From: Allantophomopsis cytisporea | Taxonomy: Eukaryota > Ascomycota > Leotiomycetes > Phacidiales > Phacidiaceae | Length of the DNA stretch: 64,000 nt | Assembly (NCBI GenBank): GCA_024752435.1 | Contig: CP103030.1 | Coordinates: forward strand, 496,001-560,000 | Direction of reading: 5' to 3' | Shown here: positions 60,041 to 64,000 of the stretch, one piece after another | Layout of the letters: each line of letters starts with the position of its first letter | Position numbering within the stretch: position 1 is the stretch's first letter | Translations under genes and position numbers: made by a program | Notes under the pieces: model-generated | What the model saw: the letters and a program-made list of their open reading frames with translations, nothing else | Database searches by the model: none | Told to the model about the DNA's origin: nothing

Positions 60041-63000
60041 AAAAATTCTATTCTACTTTTACTTCCCAATCAATCAATGCCCCATCGTATCTCAAATTGC
60101 GGCACAGCCTCCCAATCAATTGGTTCTGAGGATGGGTATGGAGACGCCCGTCCGTTTGCTCCACCAGAAAACACGATCCCAATGAGGGGCTTGAAGGGGA
60201 CAAAATCCAGTCGCCCATCAAAAAAAACAAAAAACAAAAAACACCAATCACATCAATAGAAAATCGAGCTCGGATGCAAAAAGAAGACCAGCCGAAGGAG
60301 AACAAGTCGAAGATAAAATCCAATCCTGATCTTGAGCCTGAACCTGGTATCCTCCGATCTTATTCAGAGGTCGCCCCAAAGGTAAAGAATAGCTACGGGA
60401 GCGAAATCGAGAGACAGAACAGAAACGAGACTCGACATGCAAGCTTAAGCGTGATCATCCGTTCCAGCTCTCCCGACCTCTCTCCATAGGTAGTGTGTAC
60501 ATACTTGCATTGTACTCTTCGTGACACCGATCACTAAATCACCCGTTCTTCATCAGGCCCAACACCGATATTCTATCGATGTCGTAGAAGAAGTCTCTTT
60601 CCCTTTTCCATTCTTCCCTGTATCATACACACATATGGCGGCAGATCTATTTTGGGGGACAGCATACCAGTGGACGGTATCTGCAGTGTGTAGGGAGAAT
60701 GCAACAACTAAAGAGACGGCTCTGCATTCGAGGCGTTACGCCGCACGTATGCGGGCGTTCACATCAACTACAAATATCTGCAGTATTACACACAAGCCAA
60801 TATTATCTTGCACACAGCTGTTTGCTGCATCGGACATCATGTCTGTTTGACATAGTAGATACTATACCCCACAGAAAAGGGCGTTATGCAACATCCTGCT
60901 CTGCAGCGGACATCTCTGATCAAGAACCGTCAAAAGCGATAGAGTATATCCCGAGGCCAGCTTAATTTCCCTGGTACGAGTTCCGCCAATGCAGGGCAGT
61001 TTAAACGCCGGCTCGGATATGCAGTAAGCTGGGTACGAGGAAGAATAATAGAAAGACGGGTCCCTTTTCCTTGGATATCAATAGCAAATGGCGACATCCC
61101 CTTCACATCGTATGCCTAAAATATCTCACAGAGTATGAAATGTCGTCTGTGCTGTGCGGTGCTGTGTTGTCGTCGTTGTGAAGGGTCGTGGTCAGTGACG
61201 CGTGCCGTTGACGGCGCCAGTCATACCGGCGGCTGATCGTTCTTGGAAGACCCTTCATTTTTTCGATCTTAATGCAGTTGTTGTCGAGGTCATGGCTTCT
61301 CTATCTATGCATGATTCCTCTGCTCGACAGATCATATGGAACGGTGCATGCTTCGTTACATCACGTTCTACGCATCCGCATCCCCTTCCCATCTCCTACG
61401 CTCCTCATCCATCTACGACTTGTACCCTCCCTTGGGTCCCTTGGGAATCACGCCGTCCTCGCTGAGTTGTCCGCAACATCTCGTCCATACTTCCATACTC
61501 CGCACTTCCGTAACCCGTACTTACTCATTCATCCTTGCGCCGCGAGGCTTGGTAACGCAAGATGAGATGAGATGATATGAGGCCGCGTCCGGCTACGCAT
61601 GCTGTCCCTGTAGTAACACTGCTGTGTTGTACAGTACAGCCTGCGTACGGACCTCGGAACGGTGCTCCCTTCCCGGCCCTCCTAGACGTTTAGCTAGCTA
61701 GTGCTTTAAATGCTTCAAATGCCTTATTTCCAGGTACGGGCTTTTCGTTTTCTTCTTCTTTACGCTCCTTCCTTTCCGGCTCGTCCTTGCTGGCCTTTGG
61801 TTCCTTGTCCACAAGCTGTTTCGCGTGTGCCCGTCGTGCCAGTGGAGGGTCGAGGGATCGGATCGAGACGTGTGGATGATTTTGTATGGATGTGGATGTG
61901 GATTCTGTGGGTTGGGTGGAGTGCTGAGAAACAAGAATTAGACGGGCTCAGGGCGGAAAGGTTGGGGGATGGTGGTCACTTTGAATTTTGTGTTTCATGT
62001 GCGGTATTGATGCATATCATAGGCAGATACATCATCGTATTGATCCGGAGAGGTGAAAGTCAAAGGGTTTTTATCATCTCAATGTGATATTGTCGTTCTA
62101 CAATACGCACATCTCATGTTCCCTGAGATTTATATATTATATAGGAAGTGCTTGTCAATTGTTCCCTTCCTGCACAGAAAGATCGTTTATCTGTGCTGCC
62201 AATCACTTAATCTCCAATTCCCTAATCGAGAAACACGTCTGAAAAGCACTAGATTATCATAATTACTCTCTGCTCATGTGCACGCGACCGCGACCTCAAC
62301 CGCGACATAACATGACCAACTTGCCCCAGTTTCCTGTGGAATACAAGACATGAAATTCGAAATCCTACTGCTGCCGATGACGGCAGAGGTTGAATCTGAC
62401 TTGAATTTGAAATGCAACGGTTGAGGTGACGACCAGTTATTAATCAAGTCGACGAACGTTGCACCTCCCATCTCATCAAACAACTGCCATGCCCACGCAC
62501 CAAGCATCAACGCCAATACTTGCCTCCTCCAACTTACTCTCCTCGTCTTCTCGTTAACATCAGCCACTTACATCTTCATTGAATTCCAGCTCTCAAGATC
62601 TTCCATCAGCTTCTCAAAGACCACAGCACAGACTCCGAGAATATAGAGAATAAAACCCGAATTTCAGATCCATCTAATAGCCTTGACCTGACAGCTCTCA
62701 ATCGGAATCCTTCCAACGTCAACACCGCACCGAAGGATCCGTCCACGCGAGAAAAGGCGCAATGCGTTCCGATAACGCCGTGCCTGCGCGCTTGTCACCG
62801 ATCATCACCATCACCAGCACAGCCAGCGAAGGATATGCCCAGCTTCCCTCGCCTTATCAGCTGGCTGCTGGCTGACCCTGTCATGGTACCTGGCTTATTG
62901 CCATTTGGCATCGTGAGCTCGACTCGGACTCGAACTCTCAGCTCGCCATGGTCCCGCAGCGCAATACTTCCTTCACACGTGATGCAGGCATGTGGGTTGG

Positions 63001-64000
63001 ACTTTGTGGGATCCGCTCGGCGATCTTCTGCAACGGTGTTGTGGAATGGGACGGGGTTTGTCTCAGAAAGTCTTTCTTCGCTTCTGCTTCTGGGTCTGCG
63101 AGCGGCCCACGTTCGGCGAGGGGCCTGGCTTGTGACCTGGTGGTAAACGAAGGCGAAGGTGAGTGGTATTTTATGAAGGGATGGAAGAAGAATTATGAGG
63201 TTCCAAGTCAAAGGCATTGTTTGTGAGTTTATTTTATTTTATGAAGTGTATGTCTATTTAGTATGTTTTATGTGGGGACAGTGGTCAGGCATGGCGGCTT
63301 ACTTTAGCTTTCATGACCACGTCGATACCACTTCTTTGCTTGCTGCATCTCATACTCTACTCTTTTGGGACGAGGTATGCGTGCGCCTATGCGTCTTTTC
63401 ATTATTATCTTATGTTCAACAGGAGTATTGATACTAATTACAGAATATGTTCTATTCTTGCTACATTCTCTTTCTCTTCTCGTCCCATTCTTTCTACAAG
63501 CCACATCTGTCATTCCTCCACCGAGATCATCATAATGCGGCTCGCCATCTATTTCTCTTTTCATCTTTGTGTTCCTTTTGCCTTCGATTGGAGCCCAATT
63601 AGATGAGGTGAGATCATTTCACTCTATGACGAAGTTCTTCTGATGAGAGCTTGAGCTGGGTGTTCTCAATGCACTTTCTCCTTAACTTAGCATCTTCTTT
63701 CGCGTCATTTTACTCATTTGGACTCATGAAGCGTTTTCATCCTATTCTGGGCGACCCTTATTATGGTCACCGAAGCGCCAACCATGTCTGGGCATTGGCA
63801 TTGAGGCCCCTTACCAGGCCTGTCGATACAGTGCGTTTCGTTTCGTTTCGCTCGTGGCGTAACGATACGTCTCGCGTTCTGGGCCTTGAATTTGTGGGGA
63901 AATAGAAGCTGGGGATACGCACTACTCCCTGACAGAGAAGACCGTAGACTCTTTCTCCTTTTCTATTTTTCTTTTCGTTTTCTTCTTTTTCGGTCCTGAT

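Larger units (their letters stand above)
56804..64000. other. 7.2 kb region upstream of the WSC gene, repeat-rich, no gene seen
   Basis: Simple repeats are frequent to about 60.3 kb, with G/A-rich arrays at 56.9-58.0 kb and C/A/T-rich arrays at 58.3-59.4 kb. Some arrays occur again as reverse complements. From 60.3 to 64 kb the sequence is mixed in composition; frames reach 140 codons on both strands at once (for example 62795-63226) but none has a motif or a plausible splice partner. The window ends without another recognisable gene. Confidence 0.5.

Noticed and set aside
62795..63226. Frames of 90-140 codons open on both strands
   Set aside because: Open in three registers at once due to GC content, no motif, no consistent splice sites.

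Overview
This is a stretch of nuclear genome from a filamentous ascomycete (Pezizomycotina). The genes are split by short introns (about 45-165 nt) with GTAAGT/GTATGT-type donors, CTAAC/CTGAC-like branch sites and YAG acceptors. The gene set is fungal: SKN7, FIG1, a WSC sensor, a soluble hybrid histidine kinase, SLD2, MAM33 and a Grainyhead-like factor. A member of the Leotiomycetes (Helotiales) is my best guess from the style of the proteins and the base composition, but I cannot prove it from the window.

I can support thirteen genes, and for each I rebuilt exons that keep one open frame from ATG to stop. Left to right: Grainyhead/CP2 transcription factor (+, 167-2863); TRM10 tRNA m1G9 methyltransferase (-, 14427-15794), divergent from the complex I subunit GRIM-19/NDUFA13 (+, 16036-16638); Ariadne-type RBR ubiquitin ligase (-, 19777-21383); response regulator SKN7 (+, 25570-27828); eIF2B epsilon (+, 29665-32014); FIG1 family calcium-uptake/membrane-fusion protein (-, 34707-35688); hybrid histidine kinase (+, 38982-42815); Topors-like RING protein (-, 43940-44947), divergent from SLD2 (+, 45089-46589); MAM33/p32 (+, 47149-48136); short oxysterol-binding-related protein (-, 50575-52270); WSC-type cell-wall stress sensor (-, 55752-56803).

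The rest is about two thirds of the window and looks non-coding. Three blocks stand out. The first, 3.9-8.1 kb, is packed with unrelated microsatellites, including guanine-rich arrays that could form G-quadruplexes. The second, 10.3-14.4 kb, is AT-rich, has no genes and lacks a clear RIP signature. The third, 56.8-64 kb, is the upstream side of the WSC gene and holds GA/TC, GAGT, GTGAGT and AGGTC arrays, some repeated in inverted orientation about 0.9-1.2 kb apart.

Functionally the window is mostly housekeeping (translation, tRNA modification, respiration, replication, ubiquitin, lipid transfer). Four genes act at the cell surface or in stress signalling: SKN7, the hybrid histidine kinase, FIG1 and the WSC sensor. 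A histidine kinase, a histidine phosphotransfer protein and SKN7 form one phosphorelay in fungi, so finding both ends of it within about 17 kb is of interest, although no co-regulation can be shown from sequence. I found no tRNA, rRNA, CRISPR array, intact transposon or biosynthetic cluster. The most speculative observation is a small minus-strand frame at 9035-9367 that looks coding but is cut by two stops, each one C-to-T change away from a sense codon.
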